A stretch of DNA of 52,597 nt. Source: Pseudomonadota bacterium. GTDB lineage: Bacteria > Desulfobacterota > Desulfobacteria > Desulfobacterales > RPRI01. Where the stretch lies: NCBI GenBank assembly GCA_018817425.1, contig JAHITX010000008.1:1-52597 (forward strand), given 5' to 3'. The position numbers were made by a program, and so were the translations under genes. Positions 34,588-44,261 of this stretch are shown here, in pieces. How positions within the stretch are numbered: the stretch's first letter is position 1; the number at the start of each line of letters is the position of its first letter. A model generated the notes under the pieces. The model ran no database searches. It saw only the letters and a program-made list of their open reading frames with translations, and was not told where the DNA came from.

Positions 34588-35583
34588 TTATTTTTGGTTT
34601 TCGGCTTTTCGTTTCTTTGCTTCAAGATTTTCATATGCTTCAATAATATCTTGTACAAGTTTATGCCTTACAACATCCGATTTTGAAAAGAAGACAAATT
34701 TAATTCCGTTAATTTTCTGCAAAATATTTTTGGATTCGACAAGACCGGATGTTTTGCCCATAGGCAGATCAATCTGGGTTATATCACCCGTAATAACTGC
34801 TTTTGAGCTGAACCCTATACGGGTAAGAAACATCTTCATCTGTTCCGAAGTAGTATTCTGGGCCTCATCAAGAATAATAAATGAGTCATTTAATGTTCTT
34901 CCCCGCATGAAGGCAAGCGGAGCAACTTCGATTACACCCTTTTCCATAAGATTTGCAACCTTTTCAAATCTCATCATATCATGAAGAGCATCATAAAGCG
35001 GTCTTAAATAGGGGTCAACTTTTTCAGCAAGATCTCCAGGCAAAAAACCAAGCGCTTCACCAGCTTCAACAGCTGGTCGCGTAAGTATAATTCTGCTCAC
35101 CAAACCTTTCGAAAGAGCGGAAACTCCCATCGCCATCGCCAGATAAGTCTTGCCTGTACCTGCAGGTCCCACACCGAATACGATATCAAAATGACGCATG
35201 GCATCTATATATTCTTTTTGTGCCAGGCTTTTTGGAGTTATAGGTTGTTTCTTTGCTGTAATATATACCGTATCGAGAAAAATATCCTTTATCTTGATAG
35301 TATCATCTTTTGAAAGAAGCCTTATGGCATAATCGAAATCACTCGGATAAATCGGATAATTATCCTTAAGCAGTTCATAGAGTTGGGTCAATAAATTTTT
35401 AGCAAGATTTGAAGCAATTTTTTCACCTTCGATTGTAACTGCGCTTCCTCTTGTATGTATTCTTATAGCAACCGCATCAGCCACTTTCTGAAGATTAGAA
35501 TTGTTTTCACCAAAAAGTTGTTTCGCAAGATTTATATCAGAAAAAGAAATTTTAGTAAGATTATCATCTACATCGATTTTCAT
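34588..35583 (-). CDS. phoH: PhoH-like ATPase / RNA-associated protein
   Basis: A 331-residue protein. The N-terminal KH-like part is followed by the PhoH ATPase core with Walker A GPAGTGKTYLAM near residue 140, the LTRPAVEAGEALGFLPGDL segment, Walker B FIILDEAQNT near 240 and TGDITQIDLP near 265. The family is linked to RNA metabolism and usually sits beside ybeY, as here. First gene of the minus-strand operon. A short sequence just after its stop codon (34570..34586) resembles one end of the palindromic MITE. Confidence 0.93.
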   Translation of the reverse strand: MKIDVDDNLTKISFSDINLAKQLFGENNSNLQKVADAVAIRIHTRGSAVTIEGEKIASNLAKNLLTQLYELLKDNYPIYPSDFDYAIRLLSKDDTIKIKDIFLDTVYITAKKQPITPKSLAQKEYIDAMRHFDIVFGVGPAGTGKTYLAMAMGVSALSKGLVSRIILTRPAVEAGEALGFLPGDLAEKVDPYLRPLYDALHDMMRFEKVANLMEKGVIEVAPLAFMRGRTLNDSFIILDEAQNTTSEQMKMFLTRIGFSSKAVITGDITQIDLPMGKTSGLVESKNILQKINGIKFVFFSKSDVVRHKLVQDIIEAYENLEAKKRKAENQK

Positions 35584-36234
35584 AGATAAATTTTAAAACA
35601 CCGTTTTATATAAAAAACATAATAAAAGAATAGCGTAATTTACTATCAAAAAAATTTACACCCATGCCTGATAAAACCACAAAGCATGAGTGCTTAACTT
35701 TATCCAAAGAAAATAGTCTTTTTATTTAGTTTTCCTTAATACCATAATTAAAAAGAATATTGCAAATAACAAATTATTGAACATGCAAAAAGTTATAATT
35801 TGGCCTGTAAAGTAAAAAACATGATTTCCAACTACATTAAAGCATTTATAGACAAAACTCTTTACAGAAACAGGCTAAGTATAATTTTACAGTTCAGACT
35901 TATGCAACCGGAAAAGAGCACTATTTTTATTAGAAATTTTATCAAATGCAATTAAGTAGTGCAAAAAACATTTAGCGTATAAGGTGGCAGATAAAACTTG
36001 ACGGATTTAAAAATGTTTTATTATAATGCAGGCCTCATTTTAATTAAAATAGAATATATTTTATGCCTTAACTGCTACAATAATATATTTAAAATATTTC
36101 GAGTATAACACTTTAATATTATATAGAGCCACTTATATTTACTCCGTGCAGATTTATTAAAAATGATAAAACGCAACTTAAGCAATAGGGACTTGCGAAG
36201 CCGAAAATAATTATAAACGGCTAAAAGGGGGATT
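35584..36234. other. AT-rich intergenic region between phoH and cvpA
   Basis: 651 bp between divergent operons. It contains one good sigma-70-type promoter at 35998 toward cvpA. No ORF, RNA gene or repeat was recognised in the rest; two short T/A-rich dyads are not above background. Confidence 0.6.
35998..36027 (+). promoter_or_regulatory. sigma-70-type promoter toward cvpA-mazG-hisHF
   Basis: TTGACG (35998..36003), an 18-base spacer and TATAAT (36022..36027). The leader to the cvpA start would be about 200 nt, long enough for control in the leader. Confidence 0.6.
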
Positions 36235-36792
36235 ATGAATCTGTTTGATATCTTGGTAATTGTAATTTTATCTTACTGCCTTATTCGTGGTATTTTCAGA
36301 GGTGTTATAAAGGAAATTTCATCTCTGATAGGAGTGCTTGGAGGTTTTTACGCTGCCTATACCTATTATCCGGACGTCAGCAAATTCTTGCAAAATTGGG
36401 TTGCTAACCATAATTATTTAAATGTGTTAAGCTTTCTTCTGGTTTTTATTTTTGTTTTCTTAATAATCAGCATTCTTGGGGTCATAATAAAATATATTCT
36501 GAAGATAGTTTTTCTCGGGTGGGTTGATAGAATATTTGGAGCGCTTTTTGGAATATTGAAAGGCACACTAATCAGTTGCATACTGTTAATCGTATTTGTG
36601 TCTTTTCTTTCAGGCATCACAAATATAATTAATTCTTCGAAAACATCGCCTTTTCTTGTGATATTTTCCGATAAGATGATCATGGTGACACCAAAAGTCT
36701 TAAAAAATGAATACCAGACAAAAATAAAGGATATTAAAAAAGCTTGGGAAAAAAGCGGTCAAACAGAGAAGATCAAAACTTTGAAAACTTAA
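36235..36792 (+). CDS. CvpA family membrane protein
   Basis: A 185-residue protein with four predicted membrane segments in residues 1-130 and a basic cytoplasmic tail. NLFDILVIVILSYCLIRGIFRGVIKEI is the typical CvpA start. The family is linked to colicin V production and envelope stress tolerance, with unclear chemistry. Strong ribosome binding site AAGGGGG before the ATG. Its last 49 bp overlap the start of mazG, so the two are translationally linked. Confidence 0.88.
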   Translation: MNLFDILVIVILSYCLIRGIFRGVIKEISSLIGVLGGFYAAYTYYPDVSKFLQNWVANHNYLNVLSFLLVFIFVFLIISILGVIIKYILKIVFLGWVDRIFGALFGILKGTLISCILLIVFVSFLSGITNIINSSKTSPFLVIFSDKMIMVTPKVLKNEYQTKIKDIKKAWEKSGQTEKIKTLKT

Positions 36793-37559
36793 TAAAGCTT
36801 ATAGAAACTCTCAGAGGTACCAACGGATGTCCGTGGGATCAGAAGCAAACCCCTAAGACAATGGCCGTATATCTTTTGGAAGAAGTATATGAACTTGTTG
36901 ATGCAATCGAATCGGAAAATTTTGATGAAATATGTGAAGAGCTTGGAGATGTATTATTCCATATTATTTTTATCGCAAGGCTTTTTGAAGAAAAAAAATC
37001 TTTTGGAATAGATGATGTTGTAAAGCAGATTACAGAAAAAATGGTACGCCGCCATCCACATGTGTTCGGACAAGAATCTGCCGAAGATTCATCCGTATTG
37101 AGAAATCGCTGGCATAAAATTAAAAAGAATGAAAAAAACCATGCAAAAATAGAGGCGACTCTGGATTCTGTACCCGGAAAACTTCCGGCACTGATGCGTG
37201 CATATAGAATTTCTGAAAGGGCTGCGCGAACCGGCTTCGATTGGGATAACATCAGCGATGTGATGAAAAAAGCAGAAGAAGAATGGCACGAATTCCAATG
37301 CGCTCTTAATGAAAATTCGGATGATAACAAAAAGGAAAATATTGCTCTTGAGTTTGGAGACATACTTTTTACCCTTGTAAATGTTGCGCGTTTTGCAGCA
37401 ATCCATCCTGAAACTGCATTGAAAGAATCCATAAAAAAGTTTGAAACACGATTTAGAACTATGGAAAAAATGGCTACACAAAGTGGGCGGGATATTGACT
37501 CCTTATCCCGTAATGAATTCGATACAATGTGGGAAACCGTAAAAAGCAGTGAGGAGTAA
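36744..37559 (+). CDS. mazG: nucleoside triphosphate pyrophosphohydrolase MazG
   Basis: A 271-residue protein with two MazG domains: NGCPWDQKQT and EEVYELVDAI...EELGDVLFHIIF (ExxE-x12-ExxD metal site, about residues 27-75), and the C-terminal copy with EEEWHEF and EFGDILFTLVN (about 175-215). It hydrolyses non-canonical and normal NTPs to NMP and pyrophosphate. The reading needs a TTG start at 36744 inside cvpA, because the family N-terminus (NFENLIKLIETLR) lies directly after it and no ATG precedes. Likely in one transcript with cvpA, hisH and hisF. Confidence 0.92.
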   Translation: MGKKRSNREDQNFENLIKLIETLRGTNGCPWDQKQTPKTMAVYLLEEVYELVDAIESENFDEICEELGDVLFHIIFIARLFEEKKSFGIDDVVKQITEKMVRRHPHVFGQESAEDSSVLRNRWHKIKKNEKNHAKIEATLDSVPGKLPALMRAYRISERAARTGFDWDNISDVMKKAEEEWHEFQCALNENSDDNKKENIALEFGDILFTLVNVARFAAIHPETALKESIKKFETRFRTMEKMATQSGRDIDSLSRNEFDTMWETVKSSEE

Positions 37560-37615
37560 AGCAGGGTACAAATTTAAAGTTTAAAAATACTTTTAATATT
37601 TATGATAATAAAAAA

Positions 37616-38245
37616 ATGATAGCTATAATAGACTATGATGCAGGAAATCTGACCAGCGTGGCCAGTGCTGTGAATCACCTGGGATTTAAATGTATCATTA
37701 CAAATGACACAAAAGAGATAGACAAAGCCGAACGCATTATATTCCCCGGCGTAGGTGCCGCAGGCTCTGCCATGGAAAGCATAAAGCGTCTTGGCCTTGA
37801 TAAAGCTATTAAAAACGCCCTTTCATCCGCCAAACCCATTCTTGGCATATGCCTTGGCACTCAGATTATAATGAATTACAGTGAGGAAAATAACACTGAG
37901 TGTATAGGTATTATTGGCGGGAAAGTACTTGCTTTCAGATTTGATAAAAGACTGAAAAATGAAGCGGGTCTTAAGATACCTCATATGGGGTGGAACAGCA
38001 TTATACTTAATAAAGACCACTTTGTTCTTTCCGATGTAAAAGACAATGATGAGTTCTATTTTGTTCATGGGTATTATCCGTCACCTGACGACAATTCCCA
38101 TGTAATAGGAACAACAACTTATGGAATTTCATTTGCATCGATTATCGGGTATGAAAATATTATAGCCACCCAGTTTCATCCCGAAAAAAGCGGGAGACCC
38201 GGTCTTTCAATACTTAAAAATTTCTGTGTGTGGAAACCATGTTAA
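37616..38245 (+). CDS. hisH: imidazole glycerol phosphate synthase, glutaminase subunit HisH
   Basis: A 209-residue class I glutaminase: nucleophile cysteine in GICLGTQ near residue 80, and the partner histidine and glutamate in TQFHPEKS near 187. It supplies ammonia to HisF for the cyclisation step of histidine and purine-precursor (AICAR) synthesis. IIDYDAGN at the start is typical. No other his gene is nearby, so the pathway is split across the genome. Confidence 0.95.
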   Translation: MIAIIDYDAGNLTSVASAVNHLGFKCIITNDTKEIDKAERIIFPGVGAAGSAMESIKRLGLDKAIKNALSSAKPILGICLGTQIIMNYSEENNTECIGIIGGKVLAFRFDKRLKNEAGLKIPHMGWNSIILNKDHFVLSDVKDNDEFYFVHGYYPSPDDNSHVIGTTTYGISFASIIGYENIIATQFHPEKSGRPGLSILKNFCVWKPC

Positions 38246-39018
38246 GCAAACGGATTATTCCCTGCCTTGATGTGCGTGAAGGCAAAACGACAAAAGGGAT
38301 AAAATTTAAAAATAATGTCGATATAGGCGATCCTGTTGAGATGGCTCGTTATTATTACGAGGCAGGAGCTGATGAGATTGTCTTTTACGATATTACTGCT
38401 TCCAGTGAAAAGAGAAATATTATGATAGATGTTGTAAGGCGTGTTGCCGAAACAATATTTATTCCTTTTTCTGTTGGTGGCGGAATACGTAATCATGAGG
38501 ATATGCGCAAAGTTCTTCTTGCAGGAGCTGAAAAAGTCAGTGTTAATTCAGCGGCCGTAAAGAATCCTGATATTATTTCAAAAGGAGCCGAAGCTTTTGG
38601 TAAACAGTGTATAGTGCTGGGAATGGATGTCAAATTTGTCGGAAAAAGCGCTAGTATTCCTTCCGGTTATGAAATAGTCATAAACGGCGGAAGAACTTTT
38701 ATGGGAATTGATGCTCTTAAATGGGCTATAGAAGCCGAAAAGCTTGGTGCAGGAGAGATATGTCTGAATTCAATTGATGCAGACGGAACCCGTGAAGGAT
38801 ATGAGTTAAATCTCACATCACTTGTTTCGGAAAATGTTTCAATTCCTGTAATTGCTTCAGGCGGTGCAGGCAAACCGGAACATCTTTGTGATGTTTTAAC
38901 AAAAGGAAAAGCTGATGCTGCATTAATAGCTTCTATGGTACATTACGGTACATATACTATTCCCGAAATCAAATCTTATCTTGATCAAAGAAATGTAAAA
39001 GTAAGAAATAGCTGGTAG
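38239..39018 (+). CDS. hisF: imidazole glycerol phosphate synthase, cyclase subunit HisF
   Basis: A 259-residue TIM-barrel protein. IPCLDVREG carries the first catalytic aspartate (D11 in the family), and GMDV the second, near residue 130; the phosphate-binding GGGIRN and ASGGAG loops are present. I take the ATG at 38239, which overlaps the hisH stop by 7 bp, over a GTG three codons upstream. Forms the HisHF complex with the preceding gene. Confidence 0.95.
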   Translation: MLSKRIIPCLDVREGKTTKGIKFKNNVDIGDPVEMARYYYEAGADEIVFYDITASSEKRNIMIDVVRRVAETIFIPFSVGGGIRNHEDMRKVLLAGAEKVSVNSAAVKNPDIISKGAEAFGKQCIVLGMDVKFVGKSASIPSGYEIVINGGRTFMGIDALKWAIEAEKLGAGEICLNSIDADGTREGYELNLTSLVSENVSIPVIASGGAGKPEHLCDVLTKGKADAALIASMVHYGTYTIPEIKSYLDQRNVKVRNSW

Positions 39019-39035
39019 GACAAGCACTATAGAAA

Positions 39036-39404
39036 TTATTTACCATCCCCAATAAGAGGCAATTCATTTTCCAGGCTGAAAAATACCAGATATTTGCTTT
39101 CTTCTTTGGGGTATCTTTTTCTAAGTAATGATTTTAATAATTCGGTATCCTGTTCTTCACGGATCTTTTTCAAGTAAAGCCTTTTTCCTTTGTAACCCGG
39201 ATCATCCTCGATAAAAAGGTAACTTGCATAAGGATTGGATTTAAGATTGTGGTGAGTAAGCCTGTCAAGCATGATAAAAGCGATTGTTCCATCTTCCAGA
39301 AAATGCGGACGCGAATATATGGCCGTATTCACCTTTCCATCTTTATCTGCGGTTGCAAACACACTGGTTCCATTTGTACTTTCAAAATATTCTTTGAGTT
39401 CCAT
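39036..39404 (-). CDS. pyridoxamine 5'-phosphate oxidase-like FMN-binding protein
   Basis: A 122-residue split-barrel protein. VFATADKDGKVNTAIYSRPHFLEDGTIAF and RLTHHNLKSNPYASYLFIED match the small FMN-binding PNPOx-like proteins. Function is probably an FMN-dependent reductase or flavin-binding sensor, substrate unknown. AGGGG stands before the ATG. Converges with hisF, with 17 bp between stops. Confidence 0.85.
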   Translation of the reverse strand: MELKEYFESTNGTSVFATADKDGKVNTAIYSRPHFLEDGTIAFIMLDRLTHHNLKSNPYASYLFIEDDPGYKGKRLYLKKIREEQDTELLKSLLRKRYPKEESKYLVFFSLENELPLIGDGK

Positions 39405-39610
39405 GATATACCCCTTTTTTTATTCGATGAAATATAAATAGTTTGTTTTTCAGACGGCTTAAATGTTAATTATCTGTAAATGCGTTTCATCTTCTATTAA
39501 AATGATAATGGCGAAATAAAAAAGGTCAATCTAAAAATTTCTAAAAAATATTATTGATTACATATTTTATGAACTTTCACCATAAGGTTTATAAGTTATA
39601 GTAAAGCTGG

Positions 39611-39632
39611 ATGCCGGATCGTAGTCCGGCAT
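39611..39632. repeat. GCCGGA hairpin repeat upstream of the SDR gene
   Basis: ATGCCGGA, loop TCGTAG, TCCGGCAT: a perfect 8-bp stem. It lies 28 bp before the SDR start codon and just before its GGAGG site. The sequence has the look of a dispersed short palindromic repeat seen in many bacterial genomes, different from the three other repeat families here. Confidence 0.6.
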
Positions 39633-39660
39633 GACGGTGAGACTTGAGTGGAGGAAAAGT

Positions 39661-40446
39661 ATGGGAAAACTTGATGGAAAAATTGCTGTTATTACCGGCG
39701 CAGGCCGTGGGATAGGAAAAGCTACGGCACAACTTTTTTCCAGAGAAGGTGCAGCGGTTGTAATAAATGATACCGATGAAACCGTAGCTGCAAAATCAGC
39801 TAAAGATATAGAAGATTCAGGTGGTAAGGCCATTTCTTGCATTGCTGATATCGTAAATCCCAAAGACGCTCAGAGGCTAATGGATACTACAGTTTCGAAA
39901 TTCGGCGCGCTGAATATCCTTGTAAATTGCGCCGGTATCACTCGAGATGCCCCGATTCACAAAATGACCGATTTACAGTGGGATATGGCAATAGATGTAA
40001 ATCTTAAAGGAACATTTAATTGTATCAGAGCAGCCGCTAAACATATGCGGACTAAAGGGCATAACGGCCGTATTATTAATATATCCTCAATATCCGGTGT
40101 AAAAGGTGCGGCTACCCAGGCAAATTATGCTTCCGCCAAGGGTGGAATCATTTCGCTGACCAAAGTGGTGGCGCATGAATGGGAACGATTTGGAATCACC
40201 TGCAACTGTATTGCTTACGGTCCCGTGGACACCCGGCTCACCAGAGCAAGGGAAGAGCAGGAAGAAGAAGTTGCCGGTGAGAAACTGGGAGTGCCGTTAA
40301 AAACACGCAATGATATGATGGAGCGGTACGACGGCAGAATTATGTCGCCGGAGGATGCGGCCCATCCAATCCTGTTTTTCGCCCTGGATGAATCCTGGTG
40401 CATAAACGGGAACTGTCTCCAGGCAGCTCTCGGCGGTTTTTCTTAG
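39661..40446 (+). CDS. short-chain dehydrogenase/reductase, FabG-like
   Basis: A 261-residue Rossmann oxidoreductase. NAD(P)-binding TGAGRGIG at residues 12-19, NCAG in the middle, catalytic serine in NISSISG and YASAK as the active-site Tyr/Lys. The SDR family is broad; FabG-like 3-oxoacyl reductase is one reading, but the C-terminus (INGNCLQAALGGFS) departs from the usual FabG ending, so a catabolic role is equally possible. Start at 39661 is set by GGAGG just before; an in-frame upstream codon at 39631 lies inside a hairpin. Followed by a palindromic element. Confidence 0.9.
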   Translation: MGKLDGKIAVITGAGRGIGKATAQLFSREGAAVVINDTDETVAAKSAKDIEDSGGKAISCIADIVNPKDAQRLMDTTVSKFGALNILVNCAGITRDAPIHKMTDLQWDMAIDVNLKGTFNCIRAAAKHMRTKGHNGRIINISSISGVKGAATQANYASAKGGIISLTKVVAHEWERFGITCNCIAYGPVDTRLTRAREEQEEEVAGEKLGVPLKTRNDMMERYDGRIMSPEDAAHPILFFALDESWCINGNCLQAALGGFS

Positions 40447-40457
40447 AAAAGCCTTAT

Positions 40458-40599
40458 GAGCCAGTTTCAAAACGTCCCATTTTGGCCGATCTCTGCGTTG
40501 GGGGAAAATTTTAATCCTCGAAATACTCTATGTATTCCTGCGGTTAACATTTTCCACCGCCTTGAGCTTGACCAAACTGAAACGTTTTGGAAGTGGCTC
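40458..40599 (-). repeat. MITE-like palindromic element, copy D (complete, 142 bp)
   Basis: Complete copy in reverse orientation, flanked by direct TTAT (40454..40457 and 40600..40603). One base shorter than copies B and C. It lies 11 bp after the SDR stop codon, in the 668-bp gap before glnS. Confidence 0.92.
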
Positions 40600-40726
40600 T
40601 TATAAGCAAATTTTTAATTTTACTTAAAACGACATATTATATTATAGATGAACCAATGAGAATAACTATCAGTATTACCAATTAAAAGCTACTCCCAAGT
40701 TCTCTCTTTGAAAAGGATTTCTCACT

Positions 40727-40949
40727 AATTCCCCCTTAAAAAAGGGGGATTAAGGGGGTTGTAATGAAAATTATGTATAACCCAAAATTGAAGGCTCTAT
40801 CACGAAAACTCAGGAAGCAAGGTGATTTATCTGAGGTTTTACTCTTGGAACAATTGAAAGGTAGAAAGATGAAGGGCTATCGAAGGATGGGTTGAAAGAA
40901 GTATATATACGGAACAACCCCCTACCCCCCCCTTTGTTAAGGGGGAATT
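40727..40949. repeat. C5/G5 inverted-repeat element with DUF559 cargo
   Basis: Arms as in the element at 28112: left AATTCCCCCTTAAAAAAGGG and on to GGGGGTTGT, right GGAACAACCCCCTACCCCCC and on to GGGGGAATT. Between the arms lies a short DUF559-like reading frame. The remaining parts of the gap 40447..41114 show nothing else. Confidence 0.85.
40764..40895 (+). pseudogene. N-terminal fragment of a DUF559 endonuclease-like gene
   Basis: A 43-residue frame, MKIMYNPKLKALSRKLRK and so on to GYRRMG, that looks like the start of DUF559 proteins (Vsr-like endonuclease fold: NPxLKxxARxLRxxMTxAExxLWxxLKxRxxxGYxFxRQ). The rest of the domain, including the catalytic residues, is absent, so this is a truncated relic. 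It sits entirely between the two inverted arms at 40727..40949. Confidence 0.65.
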
Positions 40950-41114
40950 AAAGCTGTGCTCCCTTTATTAAGAGTATTTAACTTTTAGGTGGCATATGCG
41001 GGTGCCCTGTTTAGAAACGCTTACACCATTGAATTTTGAGCTTTTTTAGTGTACTTTAAAATAATCGAAGATGTTTTATATTTGAAATAATGCAAATACA
41101 AACCTGAGGAAATA

Positions 41115-42857
41115 ATGAGCAACGAAGATAACCATAATAAAAATATGAACAAAGCATCCGGTACGGTTTCGGCAGAACCTGTTGCCGCTCCGAATTTTAT
41201 CCGAAATATTATTTCTAATGACCTTAGCTCCAATAAGAACAACGGCAGGGTTATGACAAGATTTCCACCTGAACCAAACGGCTATCTTCATATAGGGCAT
41301 GCAAAATCAATCTGTTTAAATTTTGGTCTTGCCGGGGAATATAAAGGTCTTTGCAATCTTAGATTCGATGATACTAATCCTGCTAAAGAAGAGGTAGAAT
41401 ATGTGGATTCGATAAAAGAAGATGTAAAATGGCTGGGTTTTGACTGGGAAAACCGACTTTATTATGCATCGGATTATTTTGAAAAACTTTACGAATACGC
41501 ACTAAATCTGATCAAAAAAGGCAAAGCCTATGTATGCAGCTTAAATGCGGAAGAAATAAGAAAATATCGTGGCACACTCACAGAGCCAGGCATCGAAAGC
41601 CCTTACAGAAGCCGTAGTATTGAAGAAAATACTGACTTGTTTGAAAGAATGAAAAATGGTGAATTTAAAAATGGATCGCATGTTCTTCGCGCCAGGATTG
41701 ATATGTCGTCTCCTAATCTGAATATGCGTGATCCTGTGCTATACCGCATTTTACATGCCGATCATCACCGTACTGGCAGCAAGTGGAGTATTTATCCCAT
41801 GTATGATTTTGCACATGGTCTTTCCGATTCTATTGAAGGCGTTACGCATTCGATATGCACCCTTGAATTTGAAGATCATCGCCCTCTTTATGACTGGATT
41901 CTTGATACACTGGATATCTTTCATCCGCAGCAGATCGAATTTGCCCGTCTTAACCTTAACTATACGGTATTGAGCAAAAGAAAACTTCTTGAACTTGTAG
42001 AAGGAGAATTTGTTTCCGGATGGGATGATCCGAGAATGCCTACAATCTCCGGTTTGAGAAGAAGAGGTTATACACCTGATGCTATCAGAAATTTTTGTGA
42101 GCGAATAGGGGTAGCAAAAAGCAACAGCATTGTCGATATGGCCCTGCTGGAATTTTGCATACGAGAAGATTTGAACAAACGTGCTCCTCGTGTTATGGGT
42201 GTAATAAATCCGTTAAAAATTGTTATTGATAACTATCCCGAAGATCTTGTAGAAGAATTTGATGCGATTAATAATCCGGAAGATTCTTCAATGGGTACCA
42301 GAAAGATTCCTTTTTCCCGTGAAATTTATATCGAGAAGGAAGATTTCAGGGAAGAACCGCCGAAAAAATTCTTTCGCCTTTCACCGGGGCGTGAGGTTCG
42401 CCTTAAGCAGGCATATTATATTACCTGTGTAGGTATTGACAAAGATGAAAACACAGGTGAAATAACACAGCTTCATTGCACTTACGATCCGAAAACAAAA
42501 GGCGGCTATTCGGATGATGGTAGAAAAGTCAAGGGTACATTGCACTGGGTTTCGGCTGCTCACTGCGTGGAAGCAAAAGTACGTTTGTATGACCGTCTGT
42601 TTGTGAAAGAAAATCCGGCTGATGGAAAAGACGGTAGTAATTTCAAAGATTTTATAAACCCAGGATCTCTTGAAATACTCAAATCGTGTAAAGTCGAACC
42701 CGGTCTTTTAAAGGCAACTCCGGGAAGTATCTGCCAGTTTGAAAGACTTGGTTATTTCTGTGTAGACAGCAAAGAATCATCAAAAGAGTTACTAGTATTT
42801 AACAGAACGGTCACACTTAGGGATTCATGGGCTAAAATTGAACAAAAACAAAAATAA
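41115..42857 (+). CDS. glnS: glutaminyl-tRNA synthetase
   Basis: A 580-residue class I aminoacyl-tRNA synthetase. HIGH motif in [10 protein letters not shown] near residue 57, the KMSKS-type loop as VLSKRK near 286, the [11 protein letters not shown] segment and the anticodon-binding beta-barrels at the C-terminus. It charges tRNA-Gln directly. A short polar N-terminal extension of about 25 residues precedes the catalytic domain. GAGGAA before the ATG. Followed after 15 bp by a small two-gene nucleotidyltransferase module on the same strand. Confidence 0.96.
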   Translation: MSNEDNHNKNMNKASGTVSAEPVAAPNFIRNIISNDLSSNKNNGRVMTRFPPEPNGYLHIGHAKSICLNFGLAGEYKGLCNLRFDDTNPAKEEVEYVDSIKEDVKWLGFDWENRLYYASDYFEKLYEYALNLIKKGKAYVCSLNAEEIRKYRGTLTEPGIESPYRSRSIEENTDLFERMKNGEFKNGSHVLRARIDMSSPNLNMRDPVLYRILHADHHRTGSKWSIYPMYDFAHGLSDSIEGVTHSICTLEFEDHRPLYDWILDTLDIFHPQQIEFARLNLNYTVLSKRKLLELVEGEFVSGWDDPRMPTISGLRRRGYTPDAIRNFCERIGVAKSNSIVDMALLEFCIREDLNKRAPRVMGVINPLKIVIDNYPEDLVEEFDAINNPEDSSMGTRKIPFSREIYIEKEDFREEPPKKFFRLSPGREVRLKQAYYITCVGIDKDENTGEITQLHCTYDPKTKGGYSDDGRKVKGTLHWVSAAHCVEAKVRLYDRLFVKENPADGKDGSNFKDFINPGSLEILKSCKVEPGLLKATPGSICQFERLGYFCVDSKESSKELLVFNRTVTLRDSWAKIEQKQK

Positions 42858-42872
42858 TTAGTGGGTGATTAT

Positions 42873-43061
42873 ATGGAAATAGCCAAAGTTGTAAAAAAAT
42901 ACAGTACAAATAATCAACCAAGTGATTTTCGCTATTGGCAGTCGAAATCATATGAAGAGCGATTGTATGCATTAGAACAAATAAGAAAAGAATACAACTT
43001 GTGGAGATATAATGCTGAGCAAGGATTTCAAAGAGTTCATAGAATTATTAAATACAAATAA
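42873..43061 (+). CDS. small partner protein of the nucleotidyltransferase
   Basis: A 62-residue charged helical protein: KKYSTNNQPSDFRYWQSKS, YEERLYALEQIRKEYN, then FQRVHRIIKYK. Small proteins of this form are commonly encoded just before AbiEii/MNT-type nucleotidyltransferases. The ATG at 42873 is preceded by GGTGA and fits better than a GTG at 42861. Its last 50 bp overlap the next gene. Antitoxin-like, but this is inference from gene order. Confidence 0.7.
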   Translation: MEIAKVVKKYSTNNQPSDFRYWQSKSYEERLYALEQIRKEYNLWRYNAEQGFQRVHRIIKYK

Positions 43062-43449
43062 AGTAAAATATCTGGTGGTTGGTGGATATGCCGTTGCTCT
43101 TCACGGTCATCCGCGTTATACTAAGGACATTGATATCTGGATTGAACTATCTCCTGATAATGCTGCCAGAATTTTAAGAGCGCTTGAGAACTTTGGCTTT
43201 GGCTCGCTTAATCTCAAACCGGAGGATTTTCTTGAAAAAGATCAAATTATACAATTGGGATATCCTCCGAATCGTATTGATTTATTAACTACCTTAACGG
43301 ATTTAAATTTTGAAGATTGCTACAATGCAAAAGTCCAAATTTTACTTGGAGATGTGGAAATTAATTTTATTGATATCGAAAATTTAAAGAAAAATAAGCG
43401 TGCTACCGGTCGATTACAGGATATGGCTGATGTGGAGAATTTAGAATAA
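43012..43449 (+). CDS. minimal nucleotidyltransferase (AbiEii/DUF6036-like)
   Basis: A 145-residue protein of the polymerase-beta nucleotidyltransferase fold: VGGYAVALHG near residue 24, DIDIWIE near 40 with the two metal-binding aspartates, and NRIDLLT near 89 with the third. Related proteins act as toxins that modify tRNA or proteins by adding nucleotides; a resistance enzyme is another possibility. GGAGATATA before the ATG. Overlaps the small upstream gene by 50 bp, suggesting obligate co-expression, as in toxin-antitoxin pairs. Confidence 0.8.
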   Translation: MLSKDFKEFIELLNTNKVKYLVVGGYAVALHGHPRYTKDIDIWIELSPDNAARILRALENFGFGSLNLKPEDFLEKDQIIQLGYPPNRIDLLTTLTDLNFEDCYNAKVQILLGDVEINFIDIENLKKNKRATGRLQDMADVENLE

Positions 43450-43451
43450 AA

Positions 43452-43898
43452 ATGTATCAGATTATAATTAAATGGTTAGTGCTTACCGCAGCAATAATAG
43501 TTACTTCTTATTTAACCAGAGGTATAGCTGTTGATGGTATTTCAACGGCTTTTTTTGCCGCTGCGGTTCTGGGAATCTTAAATGTTTTTTTAAGACCTAT
43601 CGCTTTAGTATTAACACTTCCGATTAATATTGTAAGTTTAGGCTTATTCACTTTTGTTATAAACGCTTTTATGTTGATTTTAACATCAAAACTTATACCC
43701 GGCTTTCATGTTAAAGGGTTTTTTGCCGCAATAATCGGTTCATTGTTTATCAGTTTTGTCAGTTGGATTATTAATCTTTTTGCCGAAGAAAAAGTGACAA
43801 TTATAAATAAAAAAACCCATGTAGAAACCAGGGTAAAAAATAATACGGACTCAGAATATATAGATTTAAACGACAAAGGTGACGGCAAATGGGAATAA
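43452..43898 (+). CDS. phage-holin-4/YvlD-family membrane protein
   Basis: A 148-residue protein with four predicted membrane segments in the first 115 residues and the family signature GILNVFLRPIALVLTLPINIVSLGLFTFVINAFMLIL (shown in part, residues 40-76). Despite the holin name, chromosomal members are small inner-membrane proteins of unknown role. The C-terminal 35 residues are polar and charged. It starts 3 bp after the nucleotidyltransferase stop codon and may share its transcript. Confidence 0.85.
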   Translation: MYQIIIKWLVLTAAIIVTSYLTRGIAVDGISTAFFAAAVLGILNVFLRPIALVLTLPINIVSLGLFTFVINAFMLILTSKLIPGFHVKGFFAAIIGSLFISFVSWIINLFAEEKVTIINKKTHVETRVKNNTDSEYIDLNDKGDGKWE

Positions 43899-43931
43899 AA
43901 ATATTTGTAAAATAAAAAACTATATTTTTGC

Positions 43932-43960
43932 TTGACCTTTAATAATATGTATTTTAAATA
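43932..43960 (+). promoter_or_regulatory. candidate promoter of the cold-shock gene
   Basis: TTGACC, 17-base spacer, TAAATA, about 100 bp before the csp start, leaving a leader of roughly 95 nt as usual for cold-shock genes. The -10 box is not a strong match. Confidence 0.4.
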
Positions 43961-44060
43961 AACACGTAGCTATTGTTTATCTGCTGTTACTTCAGCGCCA
44001 TGCAAAGGTTTTGAGATCTTTGACATGAAACAAAAACCGTTTTTTAAAAGGAGATTTATT

Positions 44061-44261
44061 TTGGCGACAGGTATTGTAAAATGGTTCAACGATAAAAAGG
44101 GGTTTGGTTTTATCGAAAAGGAAGAGGGCGGGGATGTTTTTGTTCATCATTCAGCGATTACAATGTCAGGTTTCAGAACTCTTGCTGAGGGTGACCGGGT
44201 TAGCTTTGATGTAGAAGAGGGCAAACAAGGTCCTGCAGCAAAGAACGTGGAAAAAATCTAA
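44061..44261 (+). CDS. cold-shock protein (CspA family)
   Basis: A 66-residue OB-fold protein: [22 protein letters not shown] with RNP1 (KGFGFIE), and DVFVHHSAI as RNP2. It binds single-stranded RNA/DNA and melts RNA structure. The start is TTG at 44061, set by the AAAAGGAG site 6 bases before and the family length; an ATG at 44025 would add twelve residues not typical of the family. Confidence 0.93.
   Translation: MATGIVKWFNDKKGFGFIEKEEGGDVFVHHSAITMSGFRTLAEGDRVSFDVEEGKQGPAAKNVEKI

Noticed and set aside
36124-36132. GAGCCACTT as another MITE end
   Set aside because: Only nine bases match and no second end or flanking duplication exists.
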